A stretch of DNA of 64,000 nt, from positions 98,171-162,170 of the forward strand of contig CAJMNO010000002.1 in NCBI GenBank assembly GCA_905214865.1, given 5' to 3'. The notes beneath the pieces are model-generated. The model saw only the letters and a program-made list of their open reading frames with translations. It searched no databases and had not been told where the DNA came from. Made by a program: the position numbers and the translations under genes. The stretch comes from an uncultured bacterium. Lineage in GTDB: Bacteria > Actinomycetota > Coriobacteriia > Coriobacteriales > Atopobiaceae. Each line of letters begins with the position of its first letter. Position 1 is the stretch's first letter. Shown piece by piece: positions 26,779-35,128 of the stretch.

Positions 26779-28731
26779 ATGGCCTTGGACCAGAGGGCGA
26801 CCGAGCGGACGGCGGGGGACGGGGCGGAGGGCCCCATGAGCCCGGAGGAGGAGCGCTACCTCGAGCTCCTCTCAAGGGGCTTTCCCACGCAGCAGGCGGC
26901 GTTCACCGAGATCATCAACCTCGAGGCGATCCTCAACCTCCCCAAGGGCACCGAGCACTTCATGAGCGACGTCCACGGAGAGTACGAGGCGTTCCTGCAC
27001 ATCCTCAACAACTGCTCGGGAGTCATCCGCGAGCAGGTGGACCGCCTGTTCTCGACCGAGCTGGGCAGCGCGCAGCGCGCCAGCCTCTGCACCCTCATCT
27101 ACTACCCGCAGGAGAAGCTCCGCCGCATGCACGAGGCCGGCGAGACGAGCGACGAGTGGTACGCCCACACGCTATTCCTCCTGGTGCGCCTGGCACGGCG
27201 CCTGAGCGGCCTGTACACGCGCTCCAAGGTCCGCAAGGCCATGCCCGTCTCCTATGCCTACATCATCGACGAGCTCCTCCACGCCTCGGGCGAGGGCGAG
27301 ACGAGCCGCCACGAGTACCACGAGCAGATCATCGCGTCGATCGTGGGGACGGAGGCCACGGACGACTTCATCGTGTCCCTCTCCTCTCTGATCAAGCGCC
27401 TGGCCGTGGACCACCTGCACCTGGTGGGCGACATCTTCGACCGCGGACCCCACGCCGACAGGATCATCGACAGCCTCATGGCCTACCACTCGCTCGACAT
27501 CCAGTGGGGCAACCACGACATCAGCTGGATGGGGGCGGCGGCCGGCTCCGAGGCCTGCGTGGCGTCGGTGGTGCGCAACAACGTCCGCTACCACACGCTC
27601 GACGTGCTGGAGGGCGCTTACGGCATCAGCCTGAGGGAGCTCGCGCTCTTCGCCGACCGCAACTACGTGGAGTACGACGTCATCTCCCCCATGGAGAAGG
27701 CCATCAGCGTCATCCTGTTCAAGCTCGAGGGCCAGCTGATCATGCGCAACCCCGACTTTGGGATGGAGGGCAGGCTGCTGCTGGACAAGATCGACGTCGT
27801 GGACGGCACGGTCACCATCGACGGCGTGCCGCACGCGCTCAGGACCTGCGACTTCCCCACCATCAACACGGCCCATCCCTACGAGCTGGACGCCGACGAG
27901 AGGCGCGTCCTCGACGGGCTGGTGCGCTCGTTCAGGTCGAGCGAGAGGCTGCGCCGACAGGTGGAGTTCTTGTACGAGCGCGGGAGCATCTACCTGGTGC
28001 GCAACGGCAACCTGCTGTTCCACGGGTGCCTCCCCCTGGAGGAGGACGGCAGCTTCAGCAGGGTCACCTGCGAGGGCAGGGAGTACTCGGGCCGCGAGTA
28101 CATGGACTTCTGCGACCGCATCGCACGCCGCGCGTGGCACGTGGGCGACCAGGCCTCGCTCGACTGGATGTGGTACCTGTGGTGCGGGCGCCACTCCCCC
28201 CTCTCGGGCCGTGTGGTGAAGACCTTCGAGCGCACCTTCGTGGACGACCGCTCCACCTGGGAGGAGCCGGAGGACCCCTACTACCGGCTCACCCACGACG
28301 AGGCCGTGTGCGCGCGCATCCTGGAGGAGTTTGGCCTGGACGGCGGGCGCGGGCACATCGTGAACGGCCACCGTCCGGTGAAGGCGATCGATGGCGAGAG
28401 CCCCAGCCGCGCCGGCGGTCGCCTCCTGGTGATCGACGGCGGGTTCTGCTCCGCCTACCACAAGAAGACGGGCATCGCGGGCTACACGCTCATCTCCAGC
28501 TCGGACGGCATGCGCATCAAGGCACACCGTCCCTTCCAAAGCGTGGAGGCGGCCCTGGACGATAACGCCGACATCGAGAGCGACGTGACGGTGATAGAGC
28601 GCGAACCCCGCGAGCTCAGGATCGCGGACACCGACACGGGCGCCGACATCCGCAGGCAGATCCGCGACCTCTCTCGGCTCCTCTCCGCCTACCGGGAGGG
28701 CGTCCTGAGCGAGAGGAAGCCCTCCGTTTAG
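26779..28731 (+). CDS. fbp: Class III fructose-1,6-bisphosphatase
   Basis: Hydrolyses fructose 1,6-bisphosphate to fructose 6-phosphate in gluconeogenesis. The 650-aa product is about the length of Firmicutes-type FBPase (about 670) and unrelated in fold to the E. coli enzyme. Metallophosphatase motifs are visible: MSDVHGEYEAFLHIL, GDIFDRGPHADRIID, QWGNHDISWMG and VNGHRPVKAIDGES. The ATG at 26779 is chosen because AAGGGAG lies 8 nt upstream; an ATG two codons earlier is too close to it. It is alone on the plus strand between divergent ileS and convergent ftsH, ending in a strong bidirectional terminator. Confidence 0.95.
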   Translation: MALDQRATERTAGDGAEGPMSPEEERYLELLSRGFPTQQAAFTEIINLEAILNLPKGTEHFMSDVHGEYEAFLHILNNCSGVIREQVDRLFSTELGSAQRASLCTLIYYPQEKLRRMHEAGETSDEWYAHTLFLLVRLARRLSGLYTRSKVRKAMPVSYAYIIDELLHASGEGETSRHEYHEQIIASIVGTEATDDFIVSLSSLIKRLAVDHLHLVGDIFDRGPHADRIIDSLMAYHSLDIQWGNHDISWMGAAAGSEACVASVVRNNVRYHTLDVLEGAYGISLRELALFADRNYVEYDVISPMEKAISVILFKLEGQLIMRNPDFGMEGRLLLDKIDVVDGTVTIDGVPHALRTCDFPTINTAHPYELDADERRVLDGLVRSFRSSERLRRQVEFLYERGSIYLVRNGNLLFHGCLPLEEDGSFSRVTCEGREYSGREYMDFCDRIARRAWHVGDQASLDWMWYLWCGRHSPLSGRVVKTFERTFVDDRSTWEEPEDPYYRLTHDEAVCARILEEFGLDGGRGHIVNGHRPVKAIDGESPSRAGGRLLVIDGGFCSAYHKKTGIAGYTLISSSDGMRIKAHRPFQSVEAALDDNADIESDVTVIEREPRELRIADTDTGADIRRQIRDLSRLLSAYREGVLSERKPSV

Positions 28732-28755
28732 GGGACACGCCGGCCAACGGGACGT

Positions 28756-28797
28756 GAAGGGGGAGGGGCCGCCATCCCTGGCGGCCCCTCCCCCTTC
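28756..28797. terminator. Bidirectional terminator between fbp and ftsH
   Basis: A perfect 18-bp inverted repeat (28756-28773 / 28780-28797) with a 6-nt loop lies 24 nt from each stop codon of convergent genes. The arms are G-rich then C-rich, giving a very stable stem, but there is no long T-run on either strand. Confidence 0.8.
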
Positions 28798-28820
28798 GTC
28801 GATGCTCGTCTCTCCCCCGC

Positions 28821-30728
28821 CTATGCCTCGGGGTTTGCCTGATAGCGCGGCGCGAAGCCGTCGTCGCGGTTGAGGATGTTCATGAACTCCTCGCCCGTGA
28901 TCGTCTCCTTCTTCTGGAGGTAGTGGGCGATCTCGTGCAGCTTGAAGCGGTTCTCGCGCAGGGTCTTGAGGGCGGTCTGGTGCCCGGCCTCGACAAGGCG
29001 CTGGACCTCCGCGTCCACCTCGCGTTGCGTGCCCTCGGAGCAGGTGAGCTCGGTGCCGCCGCCCAGGTAGCGGTTGGTGGTCTCGCCCAGGGCAGTCATG
29101 CCGAACTTGTCGGACATGCCCAGCTGCGTGACCATGGCGCGGGCGATCTTGGTGGCCTTCTCGATGTCGTTGGCTGCACCGGAGGTCATCTGGCCAAAGA
29201 TAAGCTCCTCGGCCGCGCGCCCGCCGCAGAGGACCGCGATGCGCTGCTCGTACTCCTCGCGCGTGGTGAGGTAGTGCTCGTCCTCCTCCGCCTGCATGGT
29301 GAAGCCCAGGGCGCCGGAGGTGCGGGGCACAATCGTGATCTTGGAGACGGGCGCCTTGCCGTCCTGGACCGCCGCGACGATGGCGTGGCCGGTCTCGTGG
29401 TAGGCGACGACCTCCTTCTCGTGCTCGGAGAGGACCGTGGACTTCTTCTTCTCGCCCGCGATGACGGTGTCGACCGACTCCTCGATGTCCTCCTGCGTGA
29501 CGCGCTTGCGCCCAAACCTGACGGCGCGCAGGGCGGCCTCGTTGATCATGTTGGCGAGGTCTGCGCCCGAGGCGCCAGGGGTCTGGCGCGCGACGGCGCC
29601 AAAGTCGACGCCGGGCTCCATCTTCACGTCACCGGCGTGCAGCTTGAGGATGGCCTCGCGACCGGCGAGGTCGGGAAGCTCCACGGGGATGCGGCGGTCA
29701 AAGCGCCCGGGACGCGTGAGGGCGGGGTCGAGCGAGTCGGGCCTGTTGGTGGCCGCCAGTACCACGATGCCCTTGTGGTTGTCGAAGCCGTCCATCTCGG
29801 CAAGGAGCTGGTTCAGCGTCTGCTCGCGCTCGTCGTTGGAGTTGATGCTCGTGTCGCGCTTCTTGCCGACGGTGTCGATCTCGTCGATGAAGATGATGCA
29901 GGGGGCCTTCTCCTTGGCCTGCTTGAACAGGTCGCGCACCTTGGCGGCGCCGCGGCCCACGAACATCTCCACGAACTCGGATCCGCTGATGGAGAAGAAC
30001 GGGACGTTGGCCTCGCCGGCGACCGCCTTGGCGAGCAGGGTCTTGCCCGTGCCAGGAGGGCCAACGAGCAGGGCGCCCCTGGGGCAGCGCGCGCCGATCT
30101 CGTTGTACTTCTCCGGGTCCTCGAGGAAGCTCACGATCTCGCGCAGCGAGTCCTTGGCCTCGTCCTGCCCGGCGACGTCCTTGAAGGTCACGCCGGTGTC
30201 CTCGCCCTTGACCTCCTTGGCGCCGGACTTCCCGAGTCCGCCTCCTCCGAGGCCGAAGCCGCCGCCAAAGTTCATCGACGGGCCGTCGTCACCCATCGAC
30301 TTCTTGAGCTGGCGGTTGAAGAGCCATCCGCCTCCAAAGATGATCAGCAGCGGGATCCCGTACGACAGGAGCAGGTACAGCCACATGTTGCTGGAGTCGT
30401 CCGGGATCTCGGCGGACGCGTCCACGTCGTGCTCCTCCAGACGGCTCACCAGCGAGTCGTCGTTGGGGAAGAGCGTGGTCTCGTAGTACTGGATGCTCCC
30501 GTCCTGGTCCTTGAGCTTGAAGCGGATCTGGCTGTTGGAGGTGTCGAGGTTGACCTCCTTCACCTTGTCCTCGTCGACCATGGACAGGAAGTCGGTGTAG
30601 CTGACCTCCTTGACCTGACTCGAGACGATGCTGGGGTACAGCGTCGACCTCAGTGCTATCGCGACGATGATGGCGATGATCACGTAGATGATCATCGACT
30701 GCCGTCGCTTCCTGTTATCCATGTCCAT
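28821..30728 (-). CDS. ftsH: ATP-dependent zinc metalloprotease FtsH
   Basis: Membrane-anchored AAA+ protease for quality control of membrane and short-lived cytosolic proteins; 635 aa. It has an N-terminal membrane helix (IIYVIIAIIVAIAL), a periplasm-side domain, and a second helix (LYLLLSYGIPLLIIFGGGWL). The AAA domain follows with Walker A GPPGTGKT, Walker B IIFIDEID and the arginine-finger region ALTRPGRFDRRI. The zinc site is HETGH. The ATG at 30728 has AAGGAG 8 nt upstream. The reading frame remains open upstream into the neighbouring methyltransferase gene, but that extension is non-coding. It is convergent with fbp. Confidence 0.97.
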   Translation of the reverse strand: MDMDNRKRRQSMIIYVIIAIIVAIALRSTLYPSIVSSQVKEVSYTDFLSMVDEDKVKEVNLDTSNSQIRFKLKDQDGSIQYYETTLFPNDDSLVSRLEEHDVDASAEIPDDSSNMWLYLLLSYGIPLLIIFGGGWLFNRQLKKSMGDDGPSMNFGGGFGLGGGGLGKSGAKEVKGEDTGVTFKDVAGQDEAKDSLREIVSFLEDPEKYNEIGARCPRGALLVGPPGTGKTLLAKAVAGEANVPFFSISGSEFVEMFVGRGAAKVRDLFKQAKEKAPCIIFIDEIDTVGKKRDTSINSNDEREQTLNQLLAEMDGFDNHKGIVVLAATNRPDSLDPALTRPGRFDRRIPVELPDLAGREAILKLHAGDVKMEPGVDFGAVARQTPGASGADLANMINEAALRAVRFGRKRVTQEDIEESVDTVIAGEKKKSTVLSEHEKEVVAYHETGHAIVAAVQDGKAPVSKITIVPRTSGALGFTMQAEEDEHYLTTREEYEQRIAVLCGGRAAEELIFGQMTSGAANDIEKATKIARAMVTQLGMSDKFGMTALGETTNRYLGGGTELTCSEGTQREVDAEVQRLVEAGHQTALKTLRENRFKLHEIAHYLQKKETITGEEFMNILNRDDGFAPRYQANPEA

Positions 30729-30865
30729 CGTGGGTTTCTCCTTCTGTGCCGCGGGCATGGCACGGCTTGGTGCCTGTTTGCCTATTACCCAAGATTGCAC
30801 AAGTCTGTCCGCCAAGACGGCGAGACCCGCAATTGTCGGCGTCGCGGCAGACTCGCGACGGGCAC

Positions 30866-31693
30866 CTACGACCTGCCGCGAGAGCAGAGCTCCCAGAACG
30901 CGACCGCGCTGCTCGCCGCCACGTTGAGCGAGTCGACGCCCCTCTGCATGGGGATGATCGCCGTGGAGTCGACGCCCCCGAGCACCTGGTCCGAGAGGCC
31001 CCAGCCCTCGCTGCCAAAGAAGAGGGCCAGGCGGTCGTGGCCCGCGAGCGAGGGGTCGTCTATGGGGACGGCCCGGTCGTCGAGCGCCAGGGCCACGGTG
31101 TGGAAGCCCCTCTCGCCCAGCTCGCCGAGAAGCGACTGCGGCCAGGGCTCCGGCGCCACCGCCCACGGCAGAACGAACACGGTCCCCATGCTCACGCGCA
31201 CGGAGCGTCGGTTGAGGGGGTCGGCGCAGCGCGGTGCGAGGACGATCCCGTCGACCCCGAGCGCAGCGGCGGAGCGGAAGAGCGCGCCCACGTTGGTGAT
31301 GTCGACGAGCCCCTCGAGCACGGCGATGCGGCTGGCCCCGTCGAGCACCTCCCCCAGCCCCCTGGGACGCGGCCTCCTCGCGGCGGCGAAGTAGCCCCGG
31401 TGCACGTTGATCCCCGTGACGCCCTGGAGCTGCTCGCGCGTGGCGGTGTAGACGGGGACGTCCATGGACGCCAGGGCGGGGACGGTCTGGAGCAGGTTGT
31501 CCAGGTGCCTCTCGTCCACCAGGACCGACTGCAGCTCCAGGCCGCGCTCGACGGCGACCTTGATGACGAGGAGTGACTCGCACACGACCATGGCCTGCGA
31601 CGGGTCGGCGAGGCTCCTCAGCTGCCGGTCCGAGAGCCGCGTGTACACGTCGAGCCTAGGGTCAGATTCGTCTGCTATCCGTGTAATTGTCAT
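30866..31693 (-). CDS. SpoU/TrmH-family RNA 2'-O-methyltransferase
   Basis: Probably methylates a ribose 2'-OH in tRNA or rRNA using S-adenosylmethionine; 275 aa. An N-terminal substrate-binding part precedes the SPOUT domain, with LEGLVDITNVGALFRSAAAL (motif 1), ALFFGSEGWGLSD (motif 2) and IIPMQRGVDSLNVAASSAVA (motif 3). These are the knot-forming cofactor-binding loops. The ATG at 31693 is used; an ATG five codons upstream (31708) with AAGGGG 3 nt before it is an equal alternative. It is divergent from the L,D-transpeptidase gene. The RNA target cannot be predicted. Confidence 0.88.
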   Translation of the reverse strand: MTITRIADESDPRLDVYTRLSDRQLRSLADPSQAMVVCESLLVIKVAVERGLELQSVLVDERHLDNLLQTVPALASMDVPVYTATREQLQGVTGINVHRGYFAAARRPRPRGLGEVLDGASRIAVLEGLVDITNVGALFRSAAALGVDGIVLAPRCADPLNRRSVRVSMGTVFVLPWAVAPEPWPQSLLGELGERGFHTVALALDDRAVPIDDPSLAGHDRLALFFGSEGWGLSDQVLGGVDSTAIIPMQRGVDSLNVAASSAVAFWELCSRGRS

Positions 31694-31732
31694 CTGTGCA
31701 CCAACCATTCGCCCCTTCGCTTTCCCGAGGGG

Positions 31733-31738
31733 TAGAAT
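31733..31738 (+). promoter_or_regulatory. Candidate -10 box of the L,D-transpeptidase gene, inside a small palindrome
   Basis: TAGAAT lies about 60 nt upstream of the GTG start. It sits within GGGGTAGAATACCCC (31729-31743), a short inverted repeat that could bind a regulator. No convincing -35 is visible. Confidence 0.35.
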
Positions 31739-31800
31739 ACCCCGACAGGAAACAAGGCGCGCCCGTGCCACGGACGCCGGCGCGCGATGAGGGAGCACAC

Positions 31801-33402
31801 GTGCAAGACGACAAGGACAACAGGCAGGAGGACGCCCCCCAGGGCGATCCCGCCAAGACCGTGCTGGCACCCAAGCCCATCGTGCCCACGCACCTCTCGC
31901 ATGACGCTGCGACGAGGGCGCACCACGGCGAGGGGTCTGGCGGCAGGCGCAGGTCGGGCAGGGGAGACAAGCCCCGCAGCCGCAAGGGAGGCATTCCCAA
32001 GGGCGCCAAGGTGGCGCTGGTGTGCGCGGGGGTCGTTGGCGGCGTCTACCTGGGAGGGGTCGTCGCCTGGTCGAGGGTCCTCATGCCCAACACGACCGTG
32101 AACGGCCAGGACGCCTCGCTCAGGACCGCCCAGGCGGTCGCGGAGGAGAAGGCCAGCACCGTCACCAGCTACTCGCTGGCGGTGTCGGGCGAGGGGATGT
32201 CACTCACCGTTGGCGCATCGGACATCGACTACGCGAGCGGGACCGACACGATCGCGCAGGCGATCCAGTCCGCCTCCAACGCGTGGCTGTGGCCCGTCAA
32301 CGTGGTGCGCGGCAACAGCATCACCGTGAGCCTCTCCCCCTCCTACGACAAGGACAAGCTCACCGCACTGGTCAAGGCCGCGGTCGACAGCGTCAACGCA
32401 AACGCGACCGCGCCAACCAACGCCACGATCACCTACGACTCGTCGAGCAAGACCTACGTGGTCACGCCCGAGCAGCAGGGTACCGCCCTGGACGAGTCCG
32501 CCGTCGAGAAGGCGGTGGAGGCGGCCATCGACTCGGGCCAGACCACGCTCGAACTGGGCTCGGACAGCCTGCAGCAGCCCACCGTCACCAAGGACGACGA
32601 GAACCTGAAGACTGCGGCGAGCACCGCGAACTCGTACCTCGCCGCCACGCAGACCCTCACCGTCAACGGTGCGACGGCCACCACGGTGGATGCCGACACC
32701 ATCTCCAAGTGGGTCAGCGTGGGGGACGACCTCTCTGTCTCCCTGGACACCAACGCCATCACCACGTGGGCGACGGGCAACCTGTCCAAGCGGTACGACA
32801 CCGTCGGGACCTCCCGAACCTACACCACGCCGTACGGCAAGCAGGTGACGGTGTCGGGCGGCACGTACGGGTGGGTGCTCGACGGATCGTCCCTGGCGCA
32901 GACCATGGCGGCAAACATCCAGGCGGGCAAGGCGGCCTCGGTCGAGATTCCCTGGAAGACCTCGGCCGCGACCTACAATCCCGGTGGCGCCGACTGGGGC
33001 AGCCGCTACATCGACTGCGACCTCAGCGAGCAGCACGTGAGGATGTACGACGACAGCGGCAACCTCGTCTGGGAGAGCGACTGCGTTACCGGCAACACCT
33101 CCAAGGGGCACGGCACGCCCGAGGGCGTGTACACCATCGACTCGTACATGGGCACCAACCAGACGCTCATCGGCGAGGACGAGAATGGCGACGGCGAGCC
33201 CGACTACAAGAGCCAGGTCAGCTACTGGATGCCCTTCGTGGGCAACATGGTCGCCTTCCACGACGCCAGCTGGCGCAGCTCCTTTGGCGGGACCATCTAC
33301 CAGACCGACGGCAGCCACGGGTGCGTGAACCTGCCGTCCGATGCGGCAAAGACGCTGTACTCCCTCGTGAAGGTCGGTGACGTCGTGGTGGTCCACAGCT
33401 AG
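31801..33402 (+). CDS. Membrane-anchored L,D-transpeptidase (YkuD domain)
   Basis: Cross-links peptidoglycan stem peptides by 3-3 bonds or attaches proteins to them. The 533-aa product has a basic, disordered cytosolic N-terminus and one membrane anchor (VALVCAGVVGGVYLGGVV, about residues 77-95). A long Ser/Thr/Ala-rich extracellular region with two putative peptidoglycan-binding segments follows. The C-terminal YkuD domain has H487 and SHGC at 505-508 (catalytic C508). The GTG start at 31801 has GAGGGAG 5 nt upstream and is chosen over an in-frame extension that overlaps the divergent gene. It is monocistronic with a strong terminator. Confidence 0.93.
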   Translation: MQDDKDNRQEDAPQGDPAKTVLAPKPIVPTHLSHDAATRAHHGEGSGGRRRSGRGDKPRSRKGGIPKGAKVALVCAGVVGGVYLGGVVAWSRVLMPNTTVNGQDASLRTAQAVAEEKASTVTSYSLAVSGEGMSLTVGASDIDYASGTDTIAQAIQSASNAWLWPVNVVRGNSITVSLSPSYDKDKLTALVKAAVDSVNANATAPTNATITYDSSSKTYVVTPEQQGTALDESAVEKAVEAAIDSGQTTLELGSDSLQQPTVTKDDENLKTAASTANSYLAATQTLTVNGATATTVDADTISKWVSVGDDLSVSLDTNAITTWATGNLSKRYDTVGTSRTYTTPYGKQVTVSGGTYGWVLDGSSLAQTMAANIQAGKAASVEIPWKTSAATYNPGGADWGSRYIDCDLSEQHVRMYDDSGNLVWESDCVTGNTSKGHGTPEGVYTIDSYMGTNQTLIGEDENGDGEPDYKSQVSYWMPFVGNMVAFHDASWRSSFGGTIYQTDGSHGCVNLPSDAAKTLYSLVKVGDVVVVHS

Positions 33403-33447
33403 GCGGAGCCGCGTTGCAGGGGTTAGTTCCTTCTCCAGGATGTGGGT

Positions 33448-33482
33448 GGCCTCCCGTTCCCAGCGCTTTGGGACGGGAGGCC
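33448..33482 (+). terminator. Terminator of the L,D-transpeptidase gene
   Basis: GGCCTCCCG (33448-33456) pairs with CGGGAGGCC (33474-33482); after one bulged T, TCCCA/TGGGA extends the stem. The tail is TCTTCAT. It lies 45 nt past the stop codon. Confidence 0.85.
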
Positions 33483-33799
33483 TCTTCATGGGGAGAGGGA
33501 CGCGGGCGGCATGCCCCCGAACCCTCCCACCGGCCGCCCGGGGGACTGGGCCCGCACCAAGGGCGGACCAGCGGGAGGCATCTGACCAGATGCCCATGGG
33601 AACATGCAGGTCTGCTCCTGGCAAAGCCGAAGACGCAAAGGGCAACGCAACCAGCCAGCCCGTGCGAACCCGCATTCACCCAGAGGATGGAGGGGCGGCC
33701 AATGGCAATGTCCCGCTCTCCCCAAGCCCACTCGTTCTCCGCGGCATATGCTTAGCTTCCCTAGACCTGGCGCGGTTTTGGCGGCCTGTTGCTTAGCCG

Positions 33800-33845
33800 C
33801 ACTAGCCCTCGCAGCCACGTGAGCACTCACGAGGAGCGCCCTGCC
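33800..33845. repeat. 46-nt palindromic element, degenerate copy
   Basis: The core TGAGCACTCA (33820-33829) is perfectly self-complementary and the right end is CTGCC as in better copies. The left arm is diverged and the core is shifted by about 2 nt. Confidence 0.5.
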
Positions 33846-33904
33846 ACAGTGCCGGCCCCCTTGGCATGCTGCCGACCTCAAGCTTCGAGCAGCGCCGACC
33901 ACGA

Positions 33905-33941
33905 CGGGGGATCGGGGGGCTAAGAATGGATCGGGCTGACC
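33905..33941. repeat. Non-palindromic repeat R2, copy in island A
   Basis: Contains GGGGGATCGG then GGCTAAGAATGGATCGGG. It resembles three copies in island C at 63361, 63576 and 63641. Sequence after it (CCTTCCTTG) also recurs after the island C copies. Confidence 0.6.
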
Positions 33942-34055
33942 GCCTTCCTTGCAAGCCGACCACTCCATACGTGACAGGTCACCAGGGCACATTCTCGGAG
34001 CCCTTCTCCGCAGGTAAGATTCACGCCGCGGATCGGGCGCCTCCCAGGACCCGCT

Positions 34056-34101
34056 GGCAGCAAACTCCCAATGTGAGTGCTTCCGCGTGGTTCCAGCCGC
34101 C
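34056..34101. repeat. 46-nt palindromic element
   Basis: Left arm GGCAGCAAACTCCCAATGT, core GAGTGCTT, right end GCCGCC. The left arm matches the family closely; the right arm is diverged, so the copy is no longer a good palindrome. Confidence 0.65.
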
Positions 34102-34159
34102 ATGCCAGAGCGTCGGCATAGCGTTGCCCCAGTTGCTTTTGCATAAGCTTTTCAACCTC

Positions 34160-34205
34160 GGCAGCAGACTCCCGATATGAGTGCTCATATCGGGAAGCAG
34201 CTGCC
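34160..34205. repeat. 46-nt palindromic element, best-preserved copy
   Basis: TCCCGATATGAG (34170-34181) and CTCATATCGGGA (34184-34195) are perfect 12-bp arms around TG, and GGCAGC/GCTGCC close the unit. Outside it, TTTCAACCTC (34150-34159) and GAGGTTGAAA (34211-34220) form a further 10-bp pair, so the whole 71-nt stretch 34150-34220 can extrude as a cruciform. Confidence 0.85.
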
Positions 34206-34231
34206 AATCGGAGGTTGAAAGAGAGCCAATT

Positions 34232-34277
34232 TGCAGAATACTACCGATGCGTGTACACACATCCGGTGCCCGCTGCC
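34232..34277. repeat. 46-nt palindromic element with GTGTACAC core
   Basis: Left end TGCAG, inner ACCGATG, core GTGTACAC at positions 20-27, inner CATCCGGT and right end GCTGCC. It links the GTGTACAC-core type with the GGCAG/CTGCC arm type. Confidence 0.7.
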
Positions 34278-34335
34278 AGGGAGAGCCCAGCGAATCGCTT
34301 CCCCGCAGTTGGGGTGCACCGGTCGGGTCACCATT

Positions 34336-34381
34336 GATAGAAAACTCCCGACCTGGGTGCTCATATCGGGCCACAGCTGCC
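34336..34381. repeat. 46-nt palindromic element
   Basis: ACTCCCGACCT, core GGGTGCTC, then ATATCGGG and CAGCTGCC. Same length and core position as the copy at 34160, with the outer left arm diverged. Confidence 0.7.
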
Positions 34382-34404
34382 ATCTGCATAGGGAAGGGGA
34401 ATGG

Positions 34405-34450
34405 TTAGCAGGAACTCGCTCTTGTGTACACGTACGTGACTTTCCGTCAG
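34405..34450. repeat. 46-nt palindromic element with GTGTACAC core
   Basis: GCAGGAACTCGCTCTT, core GTGTACAC (34424-34431), then right arm with TTTCCGTCAG. The arms are only partly complementary. Confidence 0.6.
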
Positions 34451-34459
34451 GATTGGACC

Positions 34460-34511
34460 CTTGACCGAGCGCCAGCTGGGGATATGCCTTGCAGAAAAGC
34501 CCTCGGTCAAG
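34460..34511. repeat. 10-bp inverted repeat with 32-nt loop
   Basis: CTTGACCGAG (34460-34469) and CTCGGTCAAG (34502-34511) are perfectly complementary. It lies 9 nt after the last palindromic element of island A. Role unknown. Confidence 0.6.
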
Positions 34512-34784
34512 AATCACGTCGTGTGAGCGCGCGAGCGACGCGACTTCTGTCAGCCGCCCGCGAAGGGCCAGACTCTCCCCCGCGAAAGGGACCACGCCAC
34601 CTCGCGCGGCAGCGCTCCCGGAGGGCCGGATGGGGAGTGCCGTGCGCGCGGCTGCCCTCACCAGCTGGGGAGACTTGTCCGCGACCCACGCTCACGCGTG
34701 CTGGGAGTCCCTCCCCTTCCCCGACTTCCGGGTGCGCGGAGCCGCCTTCCGACGGGAGGGGCGCGGAGACTTGGCGGAAGCCGG

Positions 34785-34838
34785 CCTCGTAAGATTTGAC
34801 GCGTTTAGGGTCACGTAAACGCGCGAAGTCTTACGAGG
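34785..34838. repeat. First hairpin of a tandem pair
   Basis: Outer arms CCTCGTAAGA (34785-34794) and TCTTACGAGG (34829-34838) are perfect, as are inner arms CGCGTTTA (34800-34807) and TAAACGCG (34816-34823). Much AT-richer than its surroundings. Confidence 0.8.
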
Positions 34839-34848
34839 TTTCGAGTCT

Positions 34849-34897
34849 CGTAAGAATTGACGCGGTTAGCCGCCGCCTAAACGCATGGATTCTTACG
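34849..34897. repeat. Second hairpin of a tandem pair
   Basis: Outer arms CGTAAGAAT (34849-34857) and ATTCTTACG (34889-34897) are perfect; inner arms GCGGTTAG and CTAAACGC pair with one mismatch. The left halves of both hairpins share CGTAAGA, then TTGACGCG, so it is a diverged direct copy of the hairpin at 34785. Confidence 0.8.
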
Positions 34898-35128
34898 GTG
34901 CGCCCCGGCGGGCAGGTTGCGACGGGGGAGCACCCGCGGCCAACGCGCATGGCCTCAGCCACGGAAGACGCCCCTCTCCCCTCCTTTGAGCCATTCAAAC
35001 CGGTTCGGACTTGGCGCAAGGCCCGAGGGATGGCGGCAAACGAACGGGGCACACCGAACCAATTCGTTGGCCCGATGTGTCCCGCAATCTTGCCCGTCTC
35101 GCCCAGCGATGCCTCGCGCGGGAGGACC

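Larger units (their letters stand above)
33483..35128. repeat. Non-coding repeat island A between convergent genes
   Basis: About 1.65 kb lies between the ends of the L,D-transpeptidase gene (plus) and ffh (minus). It has no open frame with recognisable domains, ribosome-binding site and conserved context. It contains six 46-nt palindromic elements (one degenerate), one copy of the 35-40-nt non-palindromic repeat, a 10-bp long-loop hairpin at 34460-34511 and a tandem pair of related hairpins at 34785-34897. A further possible degenerate palindrome core, GGTGCACC, lies at 34313-34320. In 33483-33799 nothing notable is seen. Confidence 0.75.

Noticed and set aside
30729..31583. N-terminal extension of FtsH by 285 codons
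   Set aside because: It overlaps the SpoU/TrmH-type gene on the same strand in another frame, and FtsH has a good start with AAGGAG at 30728.
33866..34661. Several 75-160-codon open frames in repeat island A
   Set aside because: They translate the palindromic repeats in different frames, giving recurrent Cys-Thr-His-Ile-like strings. They lack ribosome-binding sites and overlap each other.
34461..35128. SRP RNA gene next to ffh
   Set aside because: I looked for the conserved tetraloop region (GGAAGCAGCCAAGGCA-like) and did not find it on either strand in this gap.
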